In this document: positions 16,336-24,662 of the stretch, one piece after another | Numbering within the stretch: the stretch's first letter is position 1 | Layout of the letters: each line of letters starts with the position of its first letter | Origin: Acidisarcina polymorpha | GTDB taxonomy: Bacteria; Acidobacteriota; Terriglobia; Terriglobales; Acidobacteriaceae | Length of the DNA: 64,000 nucleotides | Reading direction: 5' to 3' | NCBI RefSeq assembly: GCF_003330725.1 | Contig: NZ_CP030840.1 | Location: forward strand, 2,666,001-2,730,000 | The notes under the pieces: generated by a model | What the model was told of the DNA's origin: nothing | The model's input: the letters and a program-made list of their open reading frames with translations, nothing else | The model's database searches: none | Position numbers and translations under genes: made by a program

Positions 16336-16403
16336 GAGCAGAGCGAATCCGAATTCTTGATGAGCAGAGCGAATTGGAACCTTTTAATGAGCAAAGCGCA
16401 ATT
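16336..16403 (+). repeat. Three imperfect direct repeats, 26-27 base spacing, before the glucokinase-like gene
   Basis: GAGCAGAGCGAAT occurs at 16336-16348 and again at 16362-16374; a variant (GAGCAAAGCGCAATT) occupies 16389-16403. The repeats are spaced 26 and 27 bases apart and lie about 120-190 bases upstream of the ATG at 16522. Such spacing could mark binding of a regulator to successive sites, but I know no regulator for it. Confidence 0.5.
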
Positions 16404-16521
16404 CTTGTTGAACGCTGGCTAGGGAGTTCAGTCCAAGCCTTGCGCATGTATACCGAGCAGTAACAGAAACATGGATTAACAGGGACGCGGCAGTGCCACC
16501 ACTGCCGCAGGAAAGAGAGAG

Positions 16522-17259
16522 ATGGCGACCAAAGCAGCAGAGACAGAGAAGACCGACGTGATCACTCTGGCCGTAGATACTGGCGGCACTGGGATCAAGA
16601 TGATCACGCTCGACAGTAGTGGCAAACCGACGAACGAGAGAGTTCGGGTTCCGACGCCTTCACCGGCGACAACCACAGCGGTGCTGGCCGAGTTCGAGAA
16701 AGTCAAGACGCAAATGCCGCCATTCGACAGGGTGTCGGTGGGCTTTCCGGGGGTGATTAAACACGGAACGACCTATACGGCCGCGAATCTGGATCCAAGC
16801 TGGGTCGGCTTCCCGTTGCAGGCGACGCTCGAGAAGCAGTGGAAAAAGCCTGTCCGGGTTTGCAATGATGCTGCGGTCCAAGGTTATGCGGCGATCAAAG
16901 GCAAGGGCGTCGAATTGATGTTGACGCTCGGTACCGGACTTGGCTCCTCACTCTTTACGAGCGGGCACCTTTGCCCCGGACTGGAATTGGCACACCATAT
17001 CTGGCGAAAAAAGGACCGTACCTACGAGGATTATCTGGGGAAACGCGGCTACGAGAAATATGGCGTGGACAAGTGGAACTCCTTCCTGCAGGAAGCAATT
17101 GAGAATACTGCCAAGCTGTTTAACTGGGACACCCTGTACCTGGGTGGAGGCAATTCCAAAAAGATCTCTTTCAAGCTGCCCGAGAACGTACAGACGGTTT
17201 CGAACGAAGACGGGTTGCTGGGTGGGGTGGCATTGTGGAGAGACGAGGCAATGCTCTGA
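16522..17259 (+). CDS. ROK-family polyphosphate glucokinase-like kinase
   Basis: This 245-residue cytoplasmic sugar kinase probably phosphorylates glucose. The phosphate-binding loop DTGGTGIKM lies near residue 19-27, FDRVSVGFPGVI near 69-80, the catalytic Asp in VCNDAAVQGYA, and the second phosphate loop LTLGTGLGSSLF follows. GELAHH-type zinc-site residues of classic ROK repressors/kinases are reduced to LELAHHIW, and length is close to polyphosphate/ATP glucokinases (PPGK) of Actinobacteria. A strong AAAGAGAGAG site precedes the ATG. It heads a run of carbohydrate genes (SDR, GH15, TreZ), which suggests it captures glucose released from glucans or trehalose. Phosphate donor (polyphosphate or ATP) cannot be decided. 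Confidence 0.82.
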   Translation: MATKAAETEKTDVITLAVDTGGTGIKMITLDSSGKPTNERVRVPTPSPATTTAVLAEFEKVKTQMPPFDRVSVGFPGVIKHGTTYTAANLDPSWVGFPLQATLEKQWKKPVRVCNDAAVQGYAAIKGKGVELMLTLGTGLGSSLFTSGHLCPGLELAHHIWRKKDRTYEDYLGKRGYEKYGVDKWNSFLQEAIENTAKLFNWDTLYLGGGNSKKISFKLPENVQTVSNEDGLLGGVALWRDEAML

Positions 17260-17268
17260 CCCGCAACC

Positions 17269-17378
17269 TGCCTGAAGGATCCGTGGACGAACATCCTGTC
17301 TTGAGACGAAGATCCACACGGATGACGTTTGCCTGAATCTGCATCCAACTGAGCGGACGAAAGTCTCCGGACAGTTGG
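17269..17378 (+). ncRNA. Candidate structured RNA element between glucokinase-like and SDR genes
   Basis: The 167-base gap holds two stems. The 3' one spans 17345-17378: outer arms CCAACTG (17345-17351) and CAGTTGG (17372-17378) pair over 7 bp; an AG/GA internal loop follows; then CGGAC (17354-17358) pairs with GTC-T-CCG (17363-17369) with one bulged T, closed by a GAAA tetraloop (17359-17362). The 5' stem pairs ATCCGTGGA (17279-17287) with TCCACACGGAT (17313-17323) around a small GTCT/AGAC hairpin. TGCCTGAA is repeated at 17269 and 17330, and GACGAA occurs three times. This could be a 5' leader of the SDR-GH15 transcript or a processed mRNA spacer. No known riboswitch class is recognised. 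Confidence 0.35.
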
Positions 17379-17426
17379 TGCCAGGGGAGTTGCATCTTCT
17401 CATCAGAATAGTCTTAGAGGTTCATT

Positions 17427-18197
17427 ATGAAGCGGTTGGAAAACCGGGTTGCGGTGGTCACGGGCTCGAGTTCAGGGATTGGACAGACGATCGCGCAGAA
17501 ACTAGCGGAAGAGGGCGCCCACCTTGTCATCGATTACATCGGTCATCGCGAGGGCGCCGATGAGACTCTCAGGATGGTGCAAGCTGCGGGCGCAAAAGGG
17601 ATCATTGTCCAAGCCGACGTCTCCAAACTCGATGCTGTGAAAGAGCTCATCGATCAGGGGTGGTCGGCGTTCGGCAGCGTCGACATCCTGGTCAATAACG
17701 CCGGCATGGAGAAACGCGCCGCATTCGTGGACGTGACCGAGGAAGAATATGATCAGGTGCTGGCAGTCAATCTAAAAGGCCCATTCTTTCTCACTCAAGT
17801 ATTTGTGCAGCGCTTGCGGAGCGCGAAAAAGAGTGGACGAATTATCAATATCAGTTCGGTTCATGAAGACATGGCGTTCCCGAATTTCTCTACTTATTGC
17901 GCCAGCAAGGGTGGCGTGCGAATGCTGATGCGCGACCTTGCGGTAGAACTTGGTCCGGAGGGCTTCACCGTCAACAATGTCGCGCCCGGAGCGATTGTCA
18001 CGCCGATTAATAAAAGTCTGCTTGACGACAAACCCAAGCTCAATGCCCTTCTGGCGAACATTCCATTGGGACGACTGGGCACGACCGATGATGTGGCGAA
18101 TCTGGTCGCGTTTCTAGCCTCCGATGAAGCCGCGTACGTCAACGGCGCCACCTACACGATCGATGGCGGCCTGTCGCGCAGCTATCACGAGCAGTAG
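17427..18197 (+). CDS. SDR family oxidoreductase, glucose 1-dehydrogenase-like
   Basis: This 256-residue classical short-chain dehydrogenase/reductase has the cofactor loop TGSSSGIG (residues 13-20), NNAG, the active-site serine in INISSVHE, and Tyr-Lys in YCASKGG. The ending AYVNGATYTIDGGLSRS is typical of glucose 1-dehydrogenase-like SDRs. The basic-residue position after the second strand reads DYIGHRE, an acidic residue that usually fits NAD better than NADP. The gene begins with TTAGAGG upstream of ATG and is followed two bases later by the GH15 gene, so both should be co-transcribed. Oxidation of glucose set free by the hydrolases is an attractive role, but SDR substrates cannot be assigned from sequence alone. 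Confidence 0.85.
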   Translation: MKRLENRVAVVTGSSSGIGQTIAQKLAEEGAHLVIDYIGHREGADETLRMVQAAGAKGIIVQADVSKLDAVKELIDQGWSAFGSVDILVNNAGMEKRAAFVDVTEEEYDQVLAVNLKGPFFLTQVFVQRLRSAKKSGRIINISSVHEDMAFPNFSTYCASKGGVRMLMRDLAVELGPEGFTVNNVAPGAIVTPINKSLLDDKPKLNALLANIPLGRLGTTDDVANLVAFLASDEAAYVNGATYTIDGGLSRSYHEQ

Positions 18198-18199
18198 CG

Positions 18200-20029
18200 A
18201 TGGCCTGCCGCATCGAGGACTATGGCCTCATTGGCGATTGTGAGACCTCTGCGTTAGTTGGCAAGGACGGCTCCATCGACTGGCTTTGCTGGCCGACATT
18301 TTCCTCGGGAGCCTGCTTCGCCGCTCTACTGGGAAGCCCCGAGAATGGCCGTTGGCAGATCTCGCCGGCAACGGAGATCGTCAAGGTCTCCCGCAGGTAC
18401 CGCCCGCACACGCTTATCCTGGAAACGTTGTTTGAGGCGAAGGACGGACGCTTTACGCTGATCGACTTCATGCCGGTGCGCGGCAAGCACTCCGACGTAG
18501 TAAGAATCGTTCGAGGCGTACAGGGTGCAGTGGCGGTGCGGATGGAGCTGGCAATGCGTTTCGACTACGGACGAGTTGTTCCGTGGGTGACGCGCTGCGA
18601 GGATGGCTTGCAGGCAATTGCCGGCCCGGACATGACCGTTCTTCGAACCAGTGCCGAATTGCATGGCGAAGACATGAAGACCGTCTCTGAATTCGAGCTG
18701 AAGGAAGGAGAGGATGTCACCTTCGTCTTGACTTATGGGGCATCGCATGAGCCACGGCCTCGAGCCATCGACCCACATAAGGCGCTTGAAGATACAGAGC
18801 ACACCTGGCTGAAGTGGACGCAGAGAGGAAAGACTGCCGGCCCCTACTCGGAGGCGATCGAGCGTTCGCTGATAACCCTGAAAGCGCTGACCTACAAGCC
18901 GACGGGAGGTATCGTGGCGGCGGTGACGACTTCGTTGCCCGAGGCGCTAGGCGGAAACCGGAACTGGGATTATCGCTACTGTTGGCTGCGGGATGCCACC
19001 TTCACGCTGCTGGCGCTGATGAATGGCGGCTACTACGAAGAGGCCACGGCTTGGAAGAACTGGCTGCGACGCGCGATTGCCGGCAGTCCGGAGCAGCTGC
19101 AGATCATGTATGGCATCTCTGGAGAGCGGAACCTGCTGGAGTGGGAAGCGACGTGGCTGCCGGGATATGAGCAGTCAGCTCCGGTGCGCATGGGCAATGC
19201 GGCGTCAAACCAGGTGCAACTCGATGTTTATGGAGAAGTGATGGACGCCTACCTGCATGCCGAATTGGGAATAGAGGATGGCGATCCGGAGAGTTTCAAG
19301 CTTCCCCAAAACATGGTCGAGCACCTGGAGACTATCTGGGACCAGCCGGACCAGGGCATCTGGGAGTCGCGCGGCGGGCCGCAGCAGTTCACCTATTCGA
19401 AAGTCATGGCGTGGGTGGCATTTGACCGCGCCATCCGGGCCGCTGAACACTTTGGCTACAGCGACCCGATCGCTCGCTGGACGGAGCTACGCGATCGTAT
19501 TCATGCAGAGGTCTGCGCAAAGGCATTCGACAATGAATTAGGCAGCTTCGTCCAGACATACGGGTCGAAGATGCTGGACGCATCCTTGCTGTTGATGCCG
19601 CTGGTCGGTTTTCTGCCGAATGAGGACCCGCGCATCAAAGGCACTATAGAGGCCATCGAGAAACACCTGGTGAGCGATGGACTGGTTCTGCGCTATGACA
19701 CCAGTAAGGTCGACGACGGTCTACCTCCGGGAGAAGGGGTCTTTCTTGCCTGCAGTTTCTGGATGGTCAATGCATTGAAAAGGATCGGCAGGGAAGAGGA
19801 CGCGCGCAAGTTGTTCGAGCATCTACTCTCTCTACGCAACGATCTGGGCCTGCTGTCGGAGGAATACGATACGACGCAGAAACGGCAAGTGGGAAACTTC
19901 CCCCAGGCCTTGTCGCATATCGCGCTGGTAAATGCAGCATTCAGCCTCCAGGGCGATGGGAATTTGCGGCATCGCGCGCCGCGCAACAAGGAATCAAGCA
20001 GCCGACGTGCATCTAAACAGCAGGCTTAA
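18200..20029 (+). CDS. Glycoside hydrolase family 15 (glucoamylase/trehalase-like)
   Basis: This 609-residue cytoplasmic (no signal peptide) GH15 protein starts with RIEDYGLIGDCETSALVGK followed by GSIDWLCWPTF, the N-terminal signature of bacterial/archaeal GH15 proteins with glucoamylase, trehalase or glucodextranase activity. A beta-sandwich domain covers roughly residues 1-215; the (alpha/alpha)6 barrel follows, with GNRNWDYRYCWLRDATFTL and later QLDVYGEVMDA and LPPGEGVFLACSFWMV. These are the segments where the catalytic Glu residues of the family lie. The ATG follows the SDR stop by two bases. Given TreZ downstream, hydrolysis of intracellular trehalose or maltodextrin to glucose is my inference; which one is not settled by the sequence. 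Confidence 0.9.
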   Translation: MACRIEDYGLIGDCETSALVGKDGSIDWLCWPTFSSGACFAALLGSPENGRWQISPATEIVKVSRRYRPHTLILETLFEAKDGRFTLIDFMPVRGKHSDVVRIVRGVQGAVAVRMELAMRFDYGRVVPWVTRCEDGLQAIAGPDMTVLRTSAELHGEDMKTVSEFELKEGEDVTFVLTYGASHEPRPRAIDPHKALEDTEHTWLKWTQRGKTAGPYSEAIERSLITLKALTYKPTGGIVAAVTTSLPEALGGNRNWDYRYCWLRDATFTLLALMNGGYYEEATAWKNWLRRAIAGSPEQLQIMYGISGERNLLEWEATWLPGYEQSAPVRMGNAASNQVQLDVYGEVMDAYLHAELGIEDGDPESFKLPQNMVEHLETIWDQPDQGIWESRGGPQQFTYSKVMAWVAFDRAIRAAEHFGYSDPIARWTELRDRIHAEVCAKAFDNELGSFVQTYGSKMLDASLLLMPLVGFLPNEDPRIKGTIEAIEKHLVSDGLVLRYDTSKVDDGLPPGEGVFLACSFWMVNALKRIGREEDARKLFEHLLSLRNDLGLLSEEYDTTQKRQVGNFPQALSHIALVNAAFSLQGDGNLRHRAPRNKESSSRRASKQQA

Positions 20030-20082
20030 ACACTGCGTCGAGCCAAATTTCAATTCACAAACGATGCTGAAAGCGAGATGTC

Positions 20083-21810
20083 ATGTATTCATTTCGAGTC
20101 TGGGCCCCTGTAGCAAAAAAGGTCGAAGTAAAAACTGGAGACCAGAAGACGGAACTGCAAGCCCAGGACGGCGGCTGGTGGCAGGCAGAGGTAGCAACAG
20201 CCGGGCCGGGCACGGACTATGCCTACATCATCGACGGCGAAGAGCCTGCGGTCCCCGATCCTCGATCGATGTGGCAGCCGGAAGGCATCCATGGACCCTC
20301 GCGAGTTCTAGACCATGCCGCATTTGCGTGGAGTGACAGCGAATGGCGCGCGCCCGCCTTTTCGAGCGCAATCGTGTATGAGCTTCACGTGGGGACGTTC
20401 ACTCCGGAAGGCACCTTCGATGCAGTCATCGATCACCTCGATTACTTGAAGGATTTGGGCGTCACTCATGTCGAGATACTGCCGGTTGCCGCATTTCCCG
20501 GGAAGCGTGGCTGGGGCTATGACGGAGTTGACCTGTTTGCTCCCTATGAACCATATGGCGGGCCCGAAGGCTTGAAGCGCCTCGTTGATGCCGCGCATCG
20601 GAAGGGCCTGGCGATGGTGCTGGATGTCGTCTATAACCACTTCGGCCCGGATGGAAATTACTCCGGCAAGTTCGCTCCCTATCTGACGAGCCTGCATACA
20701 ACCCCGTGGGGTGACGCGGTGAATTTTGAAGAAGGAGGAAGCCATGAGGTTCGGCGCTTCTTCATCGAAAATGCGCTGATGTGGATGCGAGACTATCATT
20801 TCGACGGGTTGCGGCTCGACGCAGTGACGGCCTACATGGACCGTTCGGCAACTCACTTCCTGGAGGAACTGGCGCGGGAGGTACGGGAGCTTGAAGCGGA
20901 GACGGGGCGCATCCTCGTCCTGATCGCGGAGAGCGACTTGAACGATCCAAAGCTAGTCAAGGCGCCGGAGGCGGGCGGCTATGGCGTTGATGCGGCCTGG
21001 AGCGACGACTTCCATCACGCGCTGGTCACTTTCTTGACAGGCGATCGCTCTGGATACTACGTCGACTTTGGTGCGCTGGCCGATCTGGCAAAGGCGCTTG
21101 AATCTGTCTACGTTTATGACGGCAGCTATAGCGAACATCGCGACCGGCACCACGGACGCCCAGTATGCGGGCTGCCGGGATGGCGCTTTCTGGGGTATTC
21201 GCAAAATCACGACCAGGTCGGAAACCGCGCACGGGGCGAGCGGTTGGTGCATCTCGTCGGTGAAAAGCGGGCCAGGATTGCAGCGGCACTGGTCATCACC
21301 GCTCCATTCGTTCCTATGCTGTTTCAAGGGGAAGAGTTTGCGGCTTCCGCCCCCTTCCAATATTTCACCGACCACGAAGAAGAACTTGGCCATCTGGTAT
21401 CGGCGGGACGCAAGCGCGAGTTCACGGCTTTCGGATGGAAGCCGGAGCAGATCCCGGACCCTCAAGCGGAGGCGACCTTCACCGATTCAAAGTTGGAGTG
21501 GAAAGAAGTGACAGAGGGTGCGCATTCGGCGATGCTCGACTGGTATAAGCAGCTCATCCATTTGCGAAAGACCACTCCCGAGTTGGTGAATGGCCGTTTG
21601 GACGACGTGATCGTCTCGGTCGATGAAGACGATCAATGGCTGGTGATGGATCGCGGCACCATCCAGGTGGCTTGCAACTTCGGTGCAGAGCCGCTTCAGA
21701 TCGAACTGCCTTCAGGGTCAACTTTGTTGTTGGGATCGGATGAGGTCGCTCTCAAGGAAAATGAGCTGACCTTGCCTCCGGATGGCGTCAGCGTGGTTCG
21801 TGTAAGCTGA
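20083..21810 (+). CDS. treZ: Malto-oligosyltrehalose trehalohydrolase
   Basis: This 575-residue GH13 enzyme releases trehalose from maltooligosyltrehalose made by TreY. The N-terminal E-set domain starts FRVWAPVAKKVEV and the barrel contains VYELHVGTFTPEGTFDA, HVEILPVAAFPG and WGYDGVDLFAPYEPYGGP. The nucleophile is Asp246 (FDGLRLDAV), the acid/base Glu283 (LIAESD), and the third acid lies in YSQNHDQVGNR. Length fits known TreZ proteins. It lies 53 bases after the GH15 gene on the same strand. TreY and a debranching TreX are not within the window, so the pathway is completed elsewhere or this module is partial. Trehalose is a stress protectant in soil bacteria. Confidence 0.93.
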   Translation: MYSFRVWAPVAKKVEVKTGDQKTELQAQDGGWWQAEVATAGPGTDYAYIIDGEEPAVPDPRSMWQPEGIHGPSRVLDHAAFAWSDSEWRAPAFSSAIVYELHVGTFTPEGTFDAVIDHLDYLKDLGVTHVEILPVAAFPGKRGWGYDGVDLFAPYEPYGGPEGLKRLVDAAHRKGLAMVLDVVYNHFGPDGNYSGKFAPYLTSLHTTPWGDAVNFEEGGSHEVRRFFIENALMWMRDYHFDGLRLDAVTAYMDRSATHFLEELAREVRELEAETGRILVLIAESDLNDPKLVKAPEAGGYGVDAAWSDDFHHALVTFLTGDRSGYYVDFGALADLAKALESVYVYDGSYSEHRDRHHGRPVCGLPGWRFLGYSQNHDQVGNRARGERLVHLVGEKRARIAAALVITAPFVPMLFQGEEFAASAPFQYFTDHEEELGHLVSAGRKREFTAFGWKPEQIPDPQAEATFTDSKLEWKEVTEGAHSAMLDWYKQLIHLRKTTPELVNGRLDDVIVSVDEDDQWLVMDRGTIQVACNFGAEPLQIELPSGSTLLLGSDEVALKENELTLPPDGVSVVRVS

Positions 21811-21858
21811 AGAGCCTTTGATACCTTAGGGATATGCCACCCTTCCTGGTAGCGGCAG

Positions 21859-22737
21859 TTGATTTTTAGCCCACCGGTCATGATCGCGGCGGGTTTGACG
21901 CTTCTGCCTTTTCTGGCGGCAGCGTTCTTCGGCGAGTGGGTCCTCCGGCAAGCGGCCTCGCTTCCCGCCTGGGGACAGATGCTCTGCCCTGGAATCCTGT
22001 GTATTCCCTATCTCCTGGTGGCGCTTGCTACCGGATTTTTCCACTGGGGGTGGTTCGCTCTCTACCTGGGGCTGCCGGTAGCGCTGGCTGTGCTTCTCTG
22101 GAGCGCAAGAGAGCTCGATCCCCAGCAGCGCGGTGACTGGCGCGACTTTCTCATACTGGCGGTCCTGGGACTTGCCGTCGATCTTCGTTGGTTCGAACCT
22201 GCTTGGCCGCCTTACCTAGCCGTCTTCAACAAGATGCTGATGCTCGATGCCGGAATTTACGGGTTTCTCGTCATCCGAAGACTGGATGGAGTGGGCTTCG
22301 ACCTTCGGCTGCGCTTCCGCGACCTCGGCATTGGTCTGCGTGAGTTGCTCTTCTACACCCCAATGGCTGTAGCTCTGGGATTGAGTCTAGGCTTCTTGCA
22401 TTTTCACCCCGTCTGGCCGAAGCTGAGCCAGGCTCTCGGCGCAATGGTCTTCACCTTCTTCTTCATCGCCGTTCCTGAAGAACTCTTCTTCCGAGGATGG
22501 ATGCAGAACCTTCTAGAACGGCGCTTAGGCCGTTATCCAGCACTCTTGTTGACGGCATCGTTGTTTGGTTTGTCGCACTTCAACAAGCGGGCAGTTCATT
22601 TCAATTGGCGATATGTCCTGCTGGCGGCCCTGGCCGGAGTGTTCTATGGCAGGGCATGGCGACAGGAGCGCCGTGTCGGGGCCTCGGCCATGACCCATGC
22701 CTCGGTGGATACAATCTGGTCGCTATGGCTGCGGTAG
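21859..22737 (+). CDS. CPBP-family intramembrane metalloprotease (active-site motifs intact)
   Basis: This polytopic membrane protein of 292 residues has the abortive-infection/CAAX protease-like (CPBP) fold. All three catalytic motifs are present: PEELFFRGWMQ (EExxxR), ASLFGLSHFN (FxxxH) and SAMTHASVDT (HxxxD-like). They form a glutamate/histidine metal site inside the membrane. The listed start is a TTG at 21859; the in-frame ATG at 21880 (MIAAGLTLLP) is an equally good choice. The 3' end overlaps by 15 bases that of a second CPBP gene on the opposite strand. Substrates for bacterial CPBP proteases outside bacteriocin systems are mostly unknown. Confidence 0.82.
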   Translation: MIFSPPVMIAAGLTLLPFLAAAFFGEWVLRQAASLPAWGQMLCPGILCIPYLLVALATGFFHWGWFALYLGLPVALAVLLWSARELDPQQRGDWRDFLILAVLGLAVDLRWFEPAWPPYLAVFNKMLMLDAGIYGFLVIRRLDGVGFDLRLRFRDLGIGLRELLFYTPMAVALGLSLGFLHFHPVWPKLSQALGAMVFTFFFIAVPEELFFRGWMQNLLERRLGRYPALLLTASLFGLSHFNKRAVHFNWRYVLLAALAGVFYGRAWRQERRVGASAMTHASVDTIWSLWLR

Positions 22738-23448
22738 AGCAGATGGGATCGAGCGCCGAATGTGACCGTGACGCGGCCGATATGCCAGATAGCCTAGTCC
22801 TACCCTCATATTGTGAGTGACATTGCCCAGAAATGTGATCGCTATGCAGATCCCCAGTACTGCATGAGCGATGGCCAGAGGAATGAGGTTGTGGTAGTGA
22901 AGAAAGAGCCAGCAGGCGGCGAATCCCCACACCACCGTCGCGACAGTAAGGATCGGATTAGGCAGATGAGCCAGAGCAAAAACTCCGGTTGCCAGCACCA
23001 CGGCCAAGACCTTGCTCTTGAACAAACGGCGGAAGCGGGATAAGAAGAAGTCCTGCAATAAGAATTGTTGCGCAAATGCCCATATCGCATAGCCCCAGAA
23101 GCGCTGAATCAGCTCGAATGGACCTCGCCACGGACGTAATGTTTGGAGCTTTTCCGCAACCATGACGGCGATCGCTGCCGCCGCGATTGCCGCGACAACG
23201 ATCCAGATCGACTGGAGAAGATTCTCGGTGCGCAATCCAATATCGGCCCAGTCGTCGAATGATTTCCAGCTAGCGGCAAAGATGAAGATGGCCGCAGCCA
23301 AGTAGAGGGGCCGCTGCCAGGGGCTGGGCATCCAGATCACGAGAAGGATAAGCCCGTAGCCTACAGATAGCTCGACGATGTCGCGCTGCCTGCTGGCCGT
23401 AGCTCCAGGATCCTCTACCAGAGGGAGCTCGGCTTTCCCAACCGCCAT
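22723..23448 (-). CDS. CPBP-like membrane protein with altered protease motif
   Basis: This 241-residue membrane protein has about six hydrophobic segments and the general CPBP layout, but the first motif, normally EExxxR, reads QQFLLQDFF followed by LSRF. The second motif (FALAHLPN) and third (LAIAHAVLG) keep their histidines. The replacement of the paired Glu residues by Gln suggests loss of peptidase activity, or a shifted role for the Asp two residues later. It converges on, and overlaps by 15 bases, the intact CPBP gene. A short cytoplasmic N-terminus carries VEDPGATASRQRD. It could regulate or recruit substrate for the active paralogue; this is conjecture. Confidence 0.7.
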   Translation of the reverse strand: MAVGKAELPLVEDPGATASRQRDIVELSVGYGLILLVIWMPSPWQRPLYLAAAIFIFAASWKSFDDWADIGLRTENLLQSIWIVVAAIAAAAIAVMVAEKLQTLRPWRGPFELIQRFWGYAIWAFAQQFLLQDFFLSRFRRLFKSKVLAVVLATGVFALAHLPNPILTVATVVWGFAACWLFLHYHNLIPLAIAHAVLGICIAITFLGNVTHNMRVGLGYLAYRPRHGHIRRSIPSALPQP

Positions 23449-23567
23449 GCGCTCATTCTAGAGCTTTTCCCGCAGCAGCGTGCGCTGAAGCATGTAGGTT
23501 GAAAAGATCCGCTCTACTCCAGACGAAGGGCAGCGCCGGGAGACGTCGGTGCGGTTAACATGGAGGC

Positions 23568-24656
23568 GTGCAGCTTCCTGTCAATCCGCCGATCCTGCCG
23601 ATGCTTGCGAAGCGGATCGACCAAATCCCCAGCGGAGATGCCTGGATCTTCGAGCCCAAGTGGGATGGATTTCGTGCGCTGATCTTTCGCGATGGCGATG
23701 AGGTGCTGATCCAGAGCCGCGACGGAAAATCGTTGAACCGCTATTTTCCCGAGTTGCTTGCACCGATACGGTCGCAGCTGCCGGCTCAATGTGTCTTCGA
23801 TGGAGAAATCGTCATAGCCGGCGCTGACGGGTTGGATTTCGACGCGCTCCAATTGCGCATCCATCCTGCCGCCTCGCGGGTCAAGCTCCTGGCGTCACAG
23901 ATTCCGGCTTCGATCGTATTCTTCGACCTTCTCGCCGTCGGGGACCAGGACCTGCGGGGCGAGTCTTTCCGGAACCGGCGCGAGCGAATGATTTCGCTGC
24001 TCGCGGCGGCTACGCCTCCAATCCATGTGACTCCCGCGACCTCGGACAAGGAAGTCGCCTCGGATTGGTTTCGCCGCTTCGAGGGCGCTGGGCTTGATGG
24101 GGTGGTGGCCAAGTCGTCCGCGCTAGGGTATGAGCCTAACAAGCGGGTCATGCTCAAGATCAAGCATGAGCGTGATTGCGATTGCGTGGTCGCTGGTTTT
24201 CGTTGGTACAAGCAAGGCGAACATACGGCTGTCGGCTCCCTGCTTCTCGGGTTGTTTGACGATTCCGGCATGCTGCAGCACGTTGGAGTCTGCGCCAGCT
24301 TCACGCAGGAGAAGCGGAAAGAGCTCGTCGCGCTACTTGCCCCTTATCGTGAGAACGCGCTCACTGGTCATCCGTGGCAGAGAGAGGGAGCGAACGAAGC
24401 CGCATCCGGCGATGGGGAGCGGCGGATGCCGGGAGGACAGAGCCGCTGGAGCCAAGGCAAGGACCTGTCCTGGGAGCCGCTGCGACCCGAGTTGGTCGTG
24501 GAGGTCGCTTATGAGCACATGCAAGGCAGCCGCTTCCGCCATATGGCGCAGTTTCGCAGATGGCGGGTGGATAAGACGCCGAGTGAATGTACCTATGCCC
24601 AACTCGAAGTGGTTCCTCCGCAGGAGCTGATGTCTATCTTCCCGGGCAATCGCTGA
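23568..24656 (+). CDS. ligC: ATP-dependent DNA ligase, LigC-type
   Basis: This 362-residue ligase has the adenylation lysine in motif I EPKWDGFRAL (Lys31), motif III-like VFDGEIV, motif IV DGVVAKSSALGYEPN and motif V VMLKIKHERDCDCVVAG. An OB-fold domain occupies the last third, ending with the VVEVAYEHMQGSRFRH segment. It lacks Zn-finger, BRCT, nuclease and polymerase domains, like mycobacterial LigC. Such ligases seal breaks in non-homologous repair or base excision repair. The start is GTG at 23568 with GGAGG only one base before it, so the ATG at 23601 (residue 12) is a possible alternative. The convergent neighbour, six bases away, encodes the LigD-type polymerase partner. Confidence 0.9.
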   Translation: MQLPVNPPILPMLAKRIDQIPSGDAWIFEPKWDGFRALIFRDGDEVLIQSRDGKSLNRYFPELLAPIRSQLPAQCVFDGEIVIAGADGLDFDALQLRIHPAASRVKLLASQIPASIVFFDLLAVGDQDLRGESFRNRRERMISLLAAATPPIHVTPATSDKEVASDWFRRFEGAGLDGVVAKSSALGYEPNKRVMLKIKHERDCDCVVAGFRWYKQGEHTAVGSLLLGLFDDSGMLQHVGVCASFTQEKRKELVALLAPYRENALTGHPWQREGANEAASGDGERRMPGGQSRWSQGKDLSWEPLRPELVVEVAYEHMQGSRFRHMAQFRRWRVDKTPSECTYAQLEVVPPQELMSIFPGNR

Positions 24657-24662
24657 ACCGCT

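Noticed and set aside
22190-22199. GGTTCGAACC, like the T-arm of a tRNA
   Set aside because: It lies inside the CPBP gene and no acceptor, D or anticodon stems can be folded around it.
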